Positions 16,056-26,127 of a stretch of DNA of 64,000 nt are shown here, piece after piece. The notes below the pieces were generated by a model. That model made no database searches and was not told where the DNA came from. It saw nothing but the letters and a program-made list of their open reading frames with translations. The stretch covers positions 310,001 through 374,000 of the forward strand of contig NZ_CP044285.1 of the NCBI RefSeq assembly GCF_008728635.1, in the 5' to 3' direction. Positions within the stretch are counted from its first letter, which is position 1. Every line of letters begins with the position of its first letter. This DNA is from Hymenobacter baengnokdamensis (lineage in GTDB: Bacteria; Bacteroidota; Bacteroidia; Cytophagales; Hymenobacteraceae). The position numbers and the translations under genes were made by a program.

Positions 16056-18728
16056 TTGATTTATCCCAATCTGCCCGTTGTAGCTGCCCTGCCCGAGCTG
16101 CTGGCGGCGCTCGAAACCAACTCCCGCGCCGTGCTCGAAGCGCCGCCCGGCGCCGGCAAAACAACGGTAGTACCCCTGGCGCTGCTGGCCGCGAGCTGGC
16201 GCCAGCCGGCCCAAAAAATTCTGGTGCTGGAGCCGCGCCAGCTGGCTACCCGCGCCGCCGCAGCCCGCCTGGCGCAGCTGCTGGGCGAGCCGGTGGGCCG
16301 CACCGTGGGCTACCGCGTGCGCCTCGACAGCAAAGTGAGCGCCGATACACGCATTGAGGTTATTACCGAAGGTATCCTGACGCGCATGCTGCAGGACGAC
16401 CCGGCGCTGGAAGACGTGGCCTGTATCGTGTTTGATGAATATCACGAGCGCAGCCTGAACGCCGACCTGGGCCTGGCGCTGGCCCTCGACGCGCAGGCCG
16501 TGCTGCGGCCCGAGCTGCGCATCTTGCTCATGTCGGCCACGCTGGAGGCGCAGCGGCTGGGCCAGTGGCTGCCCGCACCCGTGGTATCGTCGGCGGGTTT
16601 TTTGTTTCCCGTCGAGACCCGGTACCTCGACCCGCGCCGCGCGGCCGCTTTACCCCACAAGCCCGGCGAGCGCCTGGCCGAGCTGGTGCCCAGCCAGGTG
16701 CGGGCCGCCCTGGCGGCGCACGAGGGCGACGTGCTGGTATTTCTGCCCGGCGTGGCTGACCTGCAACGCATAGAAAAAAGACTATATGACACCCTGCCGG
16801 CTGACACAACCCTGCACCTGCTGCACGGCGAGCTGCCGCTCGAAGCCCAGGATGCCGCCCTGCGGCCCGCGCCAGCTGGCCAGCGCAAGGTTATTCTGGC
16901 CACCAGCATCGCCGAAACCAGCCTTACCATTGAGGGTGTGCGGGTAGTGATTGACGGTGGCTATGCGCGGGTGCCGCGCTTTGCGCCGCGCACGGGCTTC
17001 ACCTCGCTCGAAACCCTGCCCGTGGCCCGCGCCAGCGCCGACCAGCGCCGGGGCCGCGCCGGCCGCCTGGCGCCCGGCACCTGCTACCGCCTCTGGACCG
17101 AGGCCGAGCAGCACCTGCTACCAGCGCACCGCCCGCCCGAAATTCATAGCGCTGACCTTAGCGGCCTAATATTAGAGCTGGCCCTGTGGGGCACGCATGA
17201 CCCGGCCAGCCTGCGCTGGCTCGATGTGCCGCCAGCGGCAGCCGCGGCCCAGGCCCGTGAGCTGCTGCTGCTGCTCGGGGCTTTGGAGAGCGTAGCTAAA
17301 GAAATTGAAAATGGCGTGTTAAAAGTTAACACCTCGGTCAAAATCCTGGCTCAGTCCTCGTCTTTTAACGCTTCACCGTTAACTTTTAACACCTCTTCAA
17401 ATCCCACGGCCCACGGCCGCCAGCTGGCCAGGCTGGGACTGCCGCCGCGCCTCGGCCACCTTGTGGTGCGGGGCACTGAGCTGGGCTACGGCCCGGCGGC
17501 CGCTGCGCTGGCTGCCCTGCTGGCCGAGCGCGACCTGCTACGCTGGGCCACGCCCAACGACCCGCGCCCGCTGCCTCCCGACCTGCGCCTGCGCCTCGAA
17601 GCATTTGCCAGCGGCCGGCCACCACTGCCCGGCCTGGCCCTGCACCATGCTACCTTGCAGCGCGTGCGCGATGTAGCCCGCCACCTGCAAAGCCGGCTGG
17701 GGGTCAAAAATACCTTGGCGCCCACCTCTTTTGCTTCGGCACCCCTCGGGCTACTCACGGCCCTGGCCTATCCCGACCGGCTGGCGCAGCGCGAAGGGGC
17801 CGACCGCCTGCGTCTCGTAACGGGCCAGCGCGTAAGTCTGCGCACCGAGGAGGTAGACCCGCAAGCCGAATTTTTTGCCGTGGCTTTCCTGGCGGGCACC
17901 GCTACTGCCCCCCGCGCCACGCTGGCCGCGCCACTCGATAAGGAAGAGCTGGAAACCGCTTTTGGCGAGCAAATCGCCACCACGGAGGAAGTACGCTTCG
18001 ACCCCGCCAGCCAGCGCGTGACGGGCCGGCGCGTGCGCCGGCTGGGCGCCCTGCTGCTGGCCGAAAGTATCATTGGCCAGCCCAACGCCGCACTGGTAGC
18101 GCAAGCCTTGCTGAGCTATTTGCAGGAGGCAGGCCTCGAAAAGCTGAGTTGGACGCCCGCCGCGCGCCAGCTGCAGCAGCGACTGGAGTTTTTGCGCTGG
18201 CATTTCCCGGCGGCCACGCCCGATGCCTGGCCGGCATTCGACGAGGAAGCGCTGCGGGCCGATTTGCCCGCCTGGCTGGGCCCTCACCTCAACGGCCTCA
18301 GGAGCCTCGACCAGGTACAGCGCCTCGACCTCACTGAGCCGCTGCTGGCACGGTTGCCCGGCGGCTGGGCCCAGCGCCAGCAGCTGGACCGCCTCGCGCC
18401 CGCCACCCTGGAAGTACCCAGTGGTTCGCATGTTACCCTCGACTATGCCGACCCCGCCGCGCCGGTGCTCGCCGTGAAGCTACAGGAGCTGTTTGGCCTC
18501 ACCGAAACGCCTGCCGTAGCCGCCGGCAAGGTGCCGCTCTTACTGCATCTGCTATCGCCGGGTGGGCGGCCGGCACAGGTAACCCGCGATTTGCGCAGCT
18601 TCTGGGAGAAAGGCTATTTTGAGGTACGCAAAGACCTGAAAGGCCGCTACCCCCGGCACCCATGGCCCGATGAGCCCATGAAGCACATTCCTACCAGGCT
18701 TACCAAAAAGCGGCTCGGAACGTCCTAG
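16056..18728 (+). CDS. hrpB: ATP-dependent helicase HrpB with an internal insertion
   Basis: A DEAH-type superfamily 2 helicase of 890 residues. Walker A is APPGAGKTT (30-37), the DEAH box is DEYH (127-130), then LLMSATLE, the helicase C domain with ATSIAETSLTIEGV and QRRGRAGRLAPG, and the HrpB-specific C-terminal part ending near RYPRHPWPDEP. HrpB function is poorly defined. Translation must start at TTG 16056 or later, because a stop lies just upstream in frame. Residues about 413-448 form a low-complexity, Ser/Asn/Thr-rich insertion not seen in typical HrpB, encoded by AT-rich DNA with an inverted repeat (17316-17392). Confidence 0.92.
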   Translation: MIYPNLPVVAALPELLAALETNSRAVLEAPPGAGKTTVVPLALLAASWRQPAQKILVLEPRQLATRAAAARLAQLLGEPVGRTVGYRVRLDSKVSADTRIEVITEGILTRMLQDDPALEDVACIVFDEYHERSLNADLGLALALDAQAVLRPELRILLMSATLEAQRLGQWLPAPVVSSAGFLFPVETRYLDPRRAAALPHKPGERLAELVPSQVRAALAAHEGDVLVFLPGVADLQRIEKRLYDTLPADTTLHLLHGELPLEAQDAALRPAPAGQRKVILATSIAETSLTIEGVRVVIDGGYARVPRFAPRTGFTSLETLPVARASADQRRGRAGRLAPGTCYRLWTEAEQHLLPAHRPPEIHSADLSGLILELALWGTHDPASLRWLDVPPAAAAAQARELLLLLGALESVAKEIENGVLKVNTSVKILAQSSSFNASPLTFNTSSNPTAHGRQLARLGLPPRLGHLVVRGTELGYGPAAAALAALLAERDLLRWATPNDPRPLPPDLRLRLEAFASGRPPLPGLALHHATLQRVRDVARHLQSRLGVKNTLAPTSFASAPLGLLTALAYPDRLAQREGADRLRLVTGQRVSLRTEEVDPQAEFFAVAFLAGTATAPRATLAAPLDKEELETAFGEQIATTEEVRFDPASQRVTGRRVRRLGALLLAESIIGQPNAALVAQALLSYLQEAGLEKLSWTPAARQLQQRLEFLRWHFPAATPDAWPAFDEEALRADLPAWLGPHLNGLRSLDQVQRLDLTEPLLARLPGGWAQRQQLDRLAPATLEVPSGSHVTLDYADPAAPVLAVKLQELFGLTETPAVAAGKVPLLLHLLSPGGRPAQVTRDLRSFWEKGYFEVRKDLKGRYPRHPWPDEPMKHIPTRLTKKRLGTS
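17316..17392. repeat. inverted repeat inside the hrpB frame
   Basis: GTGTTAAAAGTTAAC (17316-17330) and its exact complement GTTAACTTTTAACAC (17378-17392) are separated by 47 bases in a conspicuously AT-rich stretch of an otherwise GC-rich gene. The reading frame stays open across it. Confidence 0.85.
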
Positions 18729-18931
18729 ATTCTGCTTGGCTGGCACAAGAAGTTCAAGCGGCAGCACAAAAAAAGTTGTGTCAGCACAAATAAACCGAGT
18801 TTGCAAATCAAGCTATCCGTCAATTCTGAGCTTGTGAAGCGGTTTGGGTAGTCAAAAAACGTTTGTCAGGCAGGTCCGCCAAACAAACGCCCCCCTTTGC
18901 GCGTCTTTATCGCCTTCGTTTACAAGTTTTT

Positions 18932-18939
18932 TACTTTTG
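18932..18939 (+). promoter_or_regulatory. -7 promoter box of the SDR gene
   Basis: TACTTTTG matches TAnnTTTG and ends 6 bases before the ATG at 18946. It also argues against the longer frame that opens at 18844. Confidence 0.55.
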
Positions 18940-18945
18940 CATTCC

Positions 18946-19779
18946 ATGACCAAGCATTGGTTTATTACCGGTGTCAGCACCGGCTTTGGCAAGCACCTGG
19001 CCGAGTTGGCGCTCGCCAAAGGCGACAAGGTAGCGGCCACCTTCCGCCAGCGGGCGCAGGCCGACGAGTTTACCCGCAAAGCTGGCCCCAACGGCATTGG
19101 CCTGGTAGCCGATGTGGCCGACGAGGCGGCCGTGAAGCAGGCCGTAGCTGCTGCCATTGAGGCGCTCGGGCATCTCGACGTAGTCGTTAACAACGCCGGC
19201 TACGGCTCGATGGGGCCCATTGAAGAAGTGCCTGATGCCGAAGTGCAGCGGCAGTTCGACATCAACGTATTTGGTCCGTTGCGGGTGCTGCGGGCGGTGT
19301 TGCCCCACCTGCGCCAGCGCAAAAGCGGCCATATCCTCAACATCACCAGTATTGGCGGGCTGCGGGCTTTTCCTGGAGTGGGCATTTATAACGGCTCCAA
19401 GTTTGCGCTCGAGGGTATCGGGGAAAGCCTCGCGGCTCAGGTGGGGCCGTTGGGCATCCATGTCACCAATGTGGAGCCCAGTGGCTTCCGCACCGACTGG
19501 GCCGGGCGCTCGGCCACTTATACCGAGCCGGCCATTGCCGATTACCGGGCCACGGCCGGCCAGAACATGGCCAATATTCAGAGTTACAGCGGCCAGCAGC
19601 CCGGCGACCCCGAGCGCGCTGCCCAGGCCATGTTTGACCTCGTGCGCCTGGAAAACCCGCCGCTGCATCTGCCCCTTGGCAAAGCCGCCGTAAAGGGTGC
19701 CCTGGATAAGTTTACAACCATTAAGGCAGAAATTGAGCAGTACGCCCACATTGGCAACGGGGCCGATTTTCCGAGCTAG
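18946..19779 (+). CDS. short-chain dehydrogenase/reductase
   Basis: A 277-residue Rossmann-fold oxidoreductase of the classical SDR type. The cofactor loop is ITGVSTGFGK (residues 7-16), followed by NNAGYG, catalytic Ser135 in LNITSIGG and the YxxxK pair Tyr148/Lys152 in GIYNGSKFALEG. The long C-terminal part (DWAGRSATYTEP, YSGQQPGDPERAAQAM) matches the SDR group often annotated as retinol-dehydrogenase-like in bacteria. The substrate is unknown. It is followed by an intergenic palindromic element. Confidence 0.92.
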   Translation: MTKHWFITGVSTGFGKHLAELALAKGDKVAATFRQRAQADEFTRKAGPNGIGLVADVADEAAVKQAVAAAIEALGHLDVVVNNAGYGSMGPIEEVPDAEVQRQFDINVFGPLRVLRAVLPHLRQRKSGHILNITSIGGLRAFPGVGIYNGSKFALEGIGESLAAQVGPLGIHVTNVEPSGFRTDWAGRSATYTEPAIADYRATAGQNMANIQSYSGQQPGDPERAAQAMFDLVRLENPPLHLPLGKAAVKGALDKFTTIKAEIEQYAHIGNGADFPS

Positions 19780-19800
19780 CCAGCTTTTCGCTGCTAGCTA

Positions 19801-19892
19801 AAAACGTCATGCCGAGCTTTTCGGAGCGTCTCTACCTCATCGGTGCACGGTGGGGCAGCGATACTTCGGCAAGCTCGGCATGACGTGCTTTT
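19801..19892. repeat. intergenic palindromic repeat, family A, copy 1
   Basis: Outer arms AAAACGTCATGCCGAGCTT and its near-complement AAGCTCGGCATGACGTGCTTTT flank a variable centre. The arm sequence resembles the elements at 30233-30352 and 37162-37251. As RNA it would fold into a long hairpin between the SDR and FRG genes. Confidence 0.85.
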
Positions 19893-19929
19893 GGGAAGTC
19901 CTGCGCCTACTCAGCCTTATCTTCACCCC

Positions 19930-20781
19930 ATGCCCAGTTTGCCTCCGCCCGCTGCCAACGACTTCGAAGCCCAGAGCTGGCAGCAGCTGCAAGACCTGCT
20001 TTTTCACGAAACCTGGGATGCCCGCCTGGGGCGCTACCGCTCGCCTTTCGTGTATCGGGGTATGCGCAGCTTTGGCTATACCCTCAGCACCAGTTTGCAG
20101 CGCCTGGGTGGCAACTATCACCTATTGGAGCATCACCTGCTGCGCAACTTTCGCAAGTATGCCCGCGACACCACTACCCCACCCAGCGCCACGGTCTGGG
20201 ACTGGCTGGCCCTGGCTCAACACCACGGCCTGCCCACCCGCCTGCTTGACTGGACCTACTCGCCCTACGTGGCCCTGCACTTTGCTACCGACGACCTGAA
20301 TGCCTACCACCAGGACGGCATACTATGGGCCCTGAACTACGTAAAAGCAGCCGAGCACCTGCCCCCAGCCCTGCGCGACGCGCTGGCCAGCGAGGGCTCC
20401 AATGTATTTACTTCCGAGCTGCTGGCCCCCGTCGTGCCCGACCTGCACGCGCTGGCCGGCCTGAAGGCCAAACCTTTTGTGCTGTTTCTGGAGCCCCCCT
20501 CCCTCGATGCCCGCATCGTGCATCAGTACGCCCTGTTTGCCCTCATGAATACGCCCGAAGCCGCCCTGCATGAGTGGCTGGCGCAGCGCCCCGAGCTGTA
20601 TTTCCGCATCCGCATTCCGGCCCGCCTGAAATGGGAAATACGCGATAAATTAGACCAGGCTAATATTACTGAGCGCGTATTAATGCCCGGCCTGGGCGGC
20701 CTGAGTCGCTGGCTGCATCGTCATTACTCAGCGGCCCAGGGCCGCCCGGCTACTGCCGATGGAGCCGAGCTACCCGGCTAG
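19930..20781 (+). CDS. FRG domain-containing protein
   Basis: A 283-residue soluble protein. The FRG domain spans about residues 15-210: FVYRGMRSFGYTLSTSLQR (the FRG motif reads YRG here) and WLALAQHHGLPTRLLDWTYS followed by PYVALHFA, the family's best-conserved stretch. The domain's activity is not established; it is often found near mobile or defence genes, but no such neighbours are seen here. The frame opens earlier, but those codons lie in the palindromic repeat, so ATG 19930 (MPSLPPPAAND) was chosen. Confidence 0.87.
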   Translation: MPSLPPPAANDFEAQSWQQLQDLLFHETWDARLGRYRSPFVYRGMRSFGYTLSTSLQRLGGNYHLLEHHLLRNFRKYARDTTTPPSATVWDWLALAQHHGLPTRLLDWTYSPYVALHFATDDLNAYHQDGILWALNYVKAAEHLPPALRDALASEGSNVFTSELLAPVVPDLHALAGLKAKPFVLFLEPPSLDARIVHQYALFALMNTPEAALHEWLAQRPELYFRIRIPARLKWEIRDKLDQANITERVLMPGLGGLSRWLHRHYSAAQGRPATADGAELPG

Positions 20782-20870
20782 TAGGGCAGTTCAATAGCTA
20801 TAGCGTGCAATTCAGCGAGAATTTTTGCTTACTCAGCGACTTTACTAGGTAATATCTAGCAAGTAAGTAG

Positions 20871-20878
20871 TAATTTTG
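20871..20878 (+). promoter_or_regulatory. -7 promoter box of the candidate sRNA
   Basis: TAATTTTG fits TAnnTTTG. No open reading frame of normal size follows, but a structured stretch ending in an intrinsic terminator does. No TTTG is found at the usual distance upstream. Confidence 0.5.
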
Positions 20879-20883
20879 TATTG

Positions 20884-21075
20884 TAAACGATGAAGAAACG
20901 CGATTCTTATCCACGTATCTCCAAAGTTTTATTCCCTTAACAGTCTCTGCGGCGGCACCTTGTTCCGCGCTCCGGCTGCTCTTATCGTTTCGGTCATGCC
21001 GAAACAACAGCTTGGTTTTCTTGTGGAAAAGGAACCTGTTGGAAAGGCTCGTCCCGATTGGGGCGAGTCTTTTTT
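20884..21075 (+). ncRNA. candidate structured small RNA of about 190 nt
   Basis: Bounded by the -7 box at 20871 and a plus-strand terminator at 21046-21075. Between them lie strong hairpins: GTTTCGG-tcatg-CCGAAAC near 20987-21005, and a stem pairing CAACAG/CTGTTG and TTTTC/GAAAA at about 21005-21041. A 16-codon frame starting MKKRDSYPRI opens at 20890 and could be a leader or micro-peptide. No known family (6S, SRP, tmRNA, RNase P) was recognised from conserved bases. The length would suit a 6S-like RNA, but that is speculation. Confidence 0.4.
21046..21075 (+). terminator. plus-strand intrinsic terminator
   Basis: GGCTCGTCCC pairs with GGGGCGAGTC around GATT, followed by TTTTTT. Two of the pairs are G-U and work only in the plus-strand RNA, so it serves a plus-strand transcript. 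Confidence 0.8.
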
Positions 21076-21107
21076 GTTTTTGTGCGGCTGTTTCCTGGCT
21101 TGGGCTG

Positions 21108-21254
21108 TTAGTAGCCGCGCCGCCCATCATGGTAATAGCCGCGGTCATGGTCGTGGTAGCCGCGCCGGCCTCTTTCCTGGATAATGCAGGAGCTCAGCGC
21201 CATACTGCAAAGCACTGCCAGCGGCAAAGCGTAGCGAGCGAAGGAGGTTGCCAT
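21108..21254 (-). CDS. 48-residue lipoprotein with Gly/Arg/Tyr/His tail
   Basis: A short gene: MATSFARYALPLAVLCSMAL, then the lipobox LSSC with Cys23 as the lipidation site, and a mature tail of about 25 residues with two imperfect repeats (RGRRGYHDHDRGYY, HDGRRGY). It would be an outer- or inner-membrane-anchored small lipoprotein. The lipobox and repeat make chance unlikely despite the length. Its 3' end faces the candidate sRNA. Similar tiny lipoproteins are common in Hymenobacter; function unknown. Confidence 0.65.
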   Translation of the reverse strand: MATSFARYALPLAVLCSMALSSCIIQERGRRGYHDHDRGYYHDGRRGY

Positions 21255-21284
21255 AGCAAAACTGACTTTAACGTTATCTGGTAA

Positions 21285-22898
<1,614 letters not shown>

Positions 22899-23002
22899 GG
22901 CTACTACTCCTGGCTGTTGGTTTTTAGTGGCTCTTGGCCAGCTTTGCAGCGAAATGGCCCGGCTACGAAAAACCAACCGCTAGGAACTAGTCCGCTCATT
23001 CG

Positions 23003-23010
23003 TAGTTTTG
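23003..23010 (+). promoter_or_regulatory. -7 promoter box of the RsbU-like operon
   Basis: TAGTTTTG fits TAnnTTTG, 78 bases before the phosphatase start. It probably drives the following three genes. Confidence 0.5.
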
Positions 23011-23088
23011 CGCCTTGTCTTTTTTTCGGCCGGGTAGTAGAGCGTTGTATGCAGGAGGCGGCCGCGCTCTGTTTTTGCCCCCTCTTCT

Positions 23089-25194
23089 ATGCCCAAATTT
23101 CGCAGTTCGGTCTGGCTTATAGTAGTAGCAGCCTTATGCTGGCTGCTATTGCTGCTCGGCACGCTCAGCCAGGGCCGCACGGTATTGGGGCTGCCGCCAG
23201 ACTGGCCGCGCTGGCTGCTTTTACTGGCGCAGGGCGGCTTTGCGGCCAGCGTGTTTCTTTACACCCGACTCCAGCCCGACCCCCTGAGCGGGCACGGCTT
23301 CCTGGCGCTGCTGCTCCGCCTGTTTTGGCGGGGCCTCATACTTACGGGGCTGCTTGTTGGCGTACAGGCCTTTGTGCGGCTGGCAGCTGACCACTCCTTG
23401 CCGCTTCCCGGCGACATTACGGCCAGTGTCGGCTATACTATCAGCCTGGCACTTTTTATTATTCTGCTGGCGCGCACGCTCTACATCTGGCGCTCGCTGG
23501 TCAACTTTCGCGGCAGCCCCCGGCTACAGCGCGAATGGACGGCTTTTGAGGTTATCCTGGGCATTACGCTGCTATTTCAGCTCTTTGTGTGGCATACTCC
23601 CGACTATGTCCGGGTGGCCGTTATCACGGGCCTGGGCCTCTTTGGGGTATACCTGAGTGGGCACCAGCGCTGGGTTGCTTACCTCAGCCAGGGCCAGAAG
23701 CTGCAGGCTATTATGCTGCAGCTGGGCGTGTTAGGCTTTCTGACGCTCTTTCTGTTCTACCTGCGCAATGCCCAGACCGACCCCGCGCTGCTGACTCCGC
23801 CCACGCAGCAGGCCTTCCTGGCGCTTACTTCTTTCTTCGCCGTTTTTTACGCCGTGGCCGGCTTGCTGGTCACGCTTTTCAACCTGCCCATTGCCGACGT
23901 CTATGAGCAGCGACGGGCCGAAATCCTGAGCCTGCAGCAGCTGAGCCAGATTATCCAGCGCGGCCAGACGGCCGCCGAAATATACCAGGCCCTCTTTACC
24001 TCGGCAGTGCAAACCATCCGGGCCGACGCCGCCTGGCTCGATGCGCCGGCTCAGCCCATCGACACAACCGGCCCGGCCCCCGCTGCGCCTACGCATGAGC
24101 TGCTCCCAGCCGACCTGGCAGCGCTGCGCCCTCAGTTGGCGGCACTGGTGGAGGCCGGGCAAGCCGAGATTATCGACAACGACCTGCTGCGCTCGCAGCG
24201 CCTCGTGGGCCTGAGCCAGAAATATGGCTCCGCCGCTATATTACCCCTGCGTAGCACCACGCACGACTACGGCCACCTGCTGCTGCTGAAAAAAAACCAG
24301 GCTGGCTTCGAGCCCGAAGACCTGAGTATTCTGCACACGTTTACGACCCAGACCGTCCTGAGCCTCGAAAACTTGCAGCTGGCTCAGGAAGCCCGCATCA
24401 GCCAGCGGGCTCAGGATGAGCTGCGCATTGCCGCGCTGGTGCAGGAGCGCCTCATCCCCAAGCACCTGCCCACCGACAACTGGTTTGAAATCAGCACCTA
24501 TGCGCAGGCAGCCAAGGAGGTAGGCGGCGATTTTTACGACTTTCTGCACTTGCCGGGCCAGCGCCTGGCGGTACTTATCGGCGATGTATCGGGCAAGGGC
24601 GTAACGGCGGCCTTTCACACGGCCCAGATGAAAGGCATCTTCCACGCCCTTATGCAGCCTAATCCGCTGGCTAAGAAAGACCGCGAGCGCTACCCCGACC
24701 CGCATCGCTTTATGGTGCTGGCCAATGAGGCGCTCACGCACTGCCTGGAGCGCTCGTCATTTATCACGGCCTCGTTTTACCTCATCGATTACGAAGCCGG
24801 CGGCTTTAGCTTTGCCCGCGCCGGGCACTGCCACACGCTTTATTATCACTCTATCAAGGAGGAGGTAAGCTATTTCCGCAGCGAAGGCCTGGGCCTGGGC
24901 ATTTTGCGCGATGCCAGCTATGGCCGCCACGTCAAAAACCAGTTCTGGGATTACAACCCCGGTGATGTAATGGTGATTTATACCGATGGCATTCCCGAAG
25001 CCCGCAATGCCGACGGCGACGAGTATGGCGAAGAGCGTCTGGCTCAGATGCTGGGCCAGTGCTTTTACCAGTCGGCCGAAGAAATAAACCAGTACATTCG
25101 CGAAGATGTGCAGGAGTTCAGCAAAGGCCTGCCCCTGCACGACGACCAGACCCTGCTCGTCATTAAGTTCAAGTCAGCCCAACCCCAACCCTAG
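23089..25194 (+). CDS. membrane GAF-PP2C phosphatase (RsbU/SpoIIE-like)
   Basis: A 701-residue protein: about seven transmembrane segments (residues 5-270), a linker helix, a GAF sensor (about 290-440) and a SpoIIE-type PP2C phosphatase (about 460-700). Metal-site motifs are GGDFYDF, IGDVSGKGV, YTDGIPEARN and the C-terminal DDQTLLVIK. RsbU-type phosphatases dephosphorylate a STAS anti-sigma antagonist; exactly such a protein and its kinase follow directly. The membrane part probably senses an envelope signal, with GAF as a second input. Start fixed by the -7 box at 23003. Confidence 0.92.
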   Translation: MPKFRSSVWLIVVAALCWLLLLLGTLSQGRTVLGLPPDWPRWLLLLAQGGFAASVFLYTRLQPDPLSGHGFLALLLRLFWRGLILTGLLVGVQAFVRLAADHSLPLPGDITASVGYTISLALFIILLARTLYIWRSLVNFRGSPRLQREWTAFEVILGITLLFQLFVWHTPDYVRVAVITGLGLFGVYLSGHQRWVAYLSQGQKLQAIMLQLGVLGFLTLFLFYLRNAQTDPALLTPPTQQAFLALTSFFAVFYAVAGLLVTLFNLPIADVYEQRRAEILSLQQLSQIIQRGQTAAEIYQALFTSAVQTIRADAAWLDAPAQPIDTTGPAPAAPTHELLPADLAALRPQLAALVEAGQAEIIDNDLLRSQRLVGLSQKYGSAAILPLRSTTHDYGHLLLLKKNQAGFEPEDLSILHTFTTQTVLSLENLQLAQEARISQRAQDELRIAALVQERLIPKHLPTDNWFEISTYAQAAKEVGGDFYDFLHLPGQRLAVLIGDVSGKGVTAAFHTAQMKGIFHALMQPNPLAKKDRERYPDPHRFMVLANEALTHCLERSSFITASFYLIDYEAGGFSFARAGHCHTLYYHSIKEEVSYFRSEGLGLGILRDASYGRHVKNQFWDYNPGDVMVIYTDGIPEARNADGDEYGEERLAQMLGQCFYQSAEEINQYIREDVQEFSKGLPLHDDQTLLVIKFKSAQPQP

Positions 25195-25215
25195 CCCCCG
25201 CGTATGGGGCCTATT

Positions 25216-25545
25216 ATGAAAGTAACTGCTCAACCCGCTGACACTACCCTTACGCTTATCCTCGACGGGGAGCTGGATGCCTCCTCCGCCGTGATACTCG
25301 ACACTGAGCTCAACAAGCCTGAGCTGCTTAATTACAAAAGAGTACTGATTGACTGCCACCGACTTAGCTACATATCATCGGCTGGCCTTGGCGTATTTAT
25401 CTCCCACTTGCAGCGCCTGCAGGATTCCAACGTCAAGCTGGTATTCTATAATATGCAGGAAAAGGTATTTAACGTATTCGAGATTCTGGGCCTCGATTCC
25501 TTAATGACTATCGTACCCACCGAAAAAGAGGCGCAGGCTGCTTAA
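25216..25545 (+). CDS. STAS anti-sigma factor antagonist (RsbV-like)
   Basis: A 109-residue single STAS domain: LTLILDGELDASSA, VLIDCHRLSYISSAGLGVFI and KVFNVFEILGL. Ser55 in YISSAGLG aligns with the phosphorylated Ser of Bacillus RsbV, so it is a plausible switch residue. It lies 21 bases after the phosphatase. An in-frame ATG four codons upstream (25204) is possible; MKVTAQPAD was preferred because it matches the family start. Expected role: binds the RsbW-like kinase when unphosphorylated. Confidence 0.88.
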   Translation: MKVTAQPADTTLTLILDGELDASSAVILDTELNKPELLNYKRVLIDCHRLSYISSAGLGVFISHLQRLQDSNVKLVFYNMQEKVFNVFEILGLDSLMTIVPTEKEAQAA

Positions 25546-25638
25546 TCAGTAGCTTACCCGCAGCTGACCAACACTGAACAAACTATTTACTACTTGTAGC
25601 TTCTCTGTTCTTCTGCTGCCCTGTTTTCCGCCTTCGCC

Positions 25639-26055
25639 ATGCAAGACCGCATCCGCATTAGTTGTTCGCGCCAGAACCTGCAGCAGGTGCGTGACTTCGT
25701 GCGCAGCTTTTTGCTGAGCGCTCATCGTAAAGAGATTACCGTCAACCAGGTAGTGTTGGCAGTAGATGAGGTGATGGCCAACTTTATCATCCATGCTAAT
25801 GGCGAAGATGCCAGTCAGTTTCTGGATTTGCTGCTGGTTCTTACTGACCGACAGCTTGATATCGAGATTGAAGACCACGGCAGCACGCTGTTTCTGCCTC
25901 CGGGCAAGGTAGCCACGCCCGACTTGCGCGCCTACATTCAGCAGGGTCGCAAGGGTGGCATGGGCATGGCCCTGGTATCGCGCATCATGGACCGGGTAGA
26001 GTTCTTTGAGCGCAACTCGCATACCGTTTGCCACCTAAGCAAAGAGATTATCTGA
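25639..26055 (+). CDS. RsbW-like anti-sigma kinase (HATPase_c_2)
   Basis: A 138-residue GHKL ATPase of the RsbW/SpoIIAB kind. N-box VLAVDEVMANFIIHAN, G1 box IEIEDHG and G2 box GGMGMALVSRIMDRVEF are present. It would phosphorylate the preceding STAS protein and sequester a partner. Bacteroidota usually lack SigB, so the target is open. It lies 93 bases after the STAS gene and ends the operon, with a hairpin terminator 30 bases on. Confidence 0.9.
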   Translation: MQDRIRISCSRQNLQQVRDFVRSFLLSAHRKEITVNQVVLAVDEVMANFIIHANGEDASQFLDLLLVLTDRQLDIEIEDHGSTLFLPPGKVATPDLRAYIQQGRKGGMGMALVSRIMDRVEFFERNSHTVCHLSKEII

Positions 26056-26084
26056 CTCACAGACTTTTCCAGCTGTGATTTCCG

Positions 26085-26127
26085 CAACGGGTAAGTCGCC
26101 TTAAGGGTGGCTTACCCGTTGGTATTT
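26085..26127 (+). terminator. intrinsic terminator of the RsbU/V/W-like operon
   Basis: CAACGGGTAAG pairs perfectly with CTTACCCGTTG around a GC-containing loop, followed by GTATTTT. Confidence 0.7.

Noticed and set aside
19843..19929. N-terminal extension of the FRG protein
   Set aside because: These codons are part of the palindromic repeat; the internal ATG gives a normal domain start.
20798..21148. 116-codon minus-strand frame
   Set aside because: It overlaps the structured RNA candidate and the tiny lipoprotein gene, is compositionally odd and has no recognisable motif.
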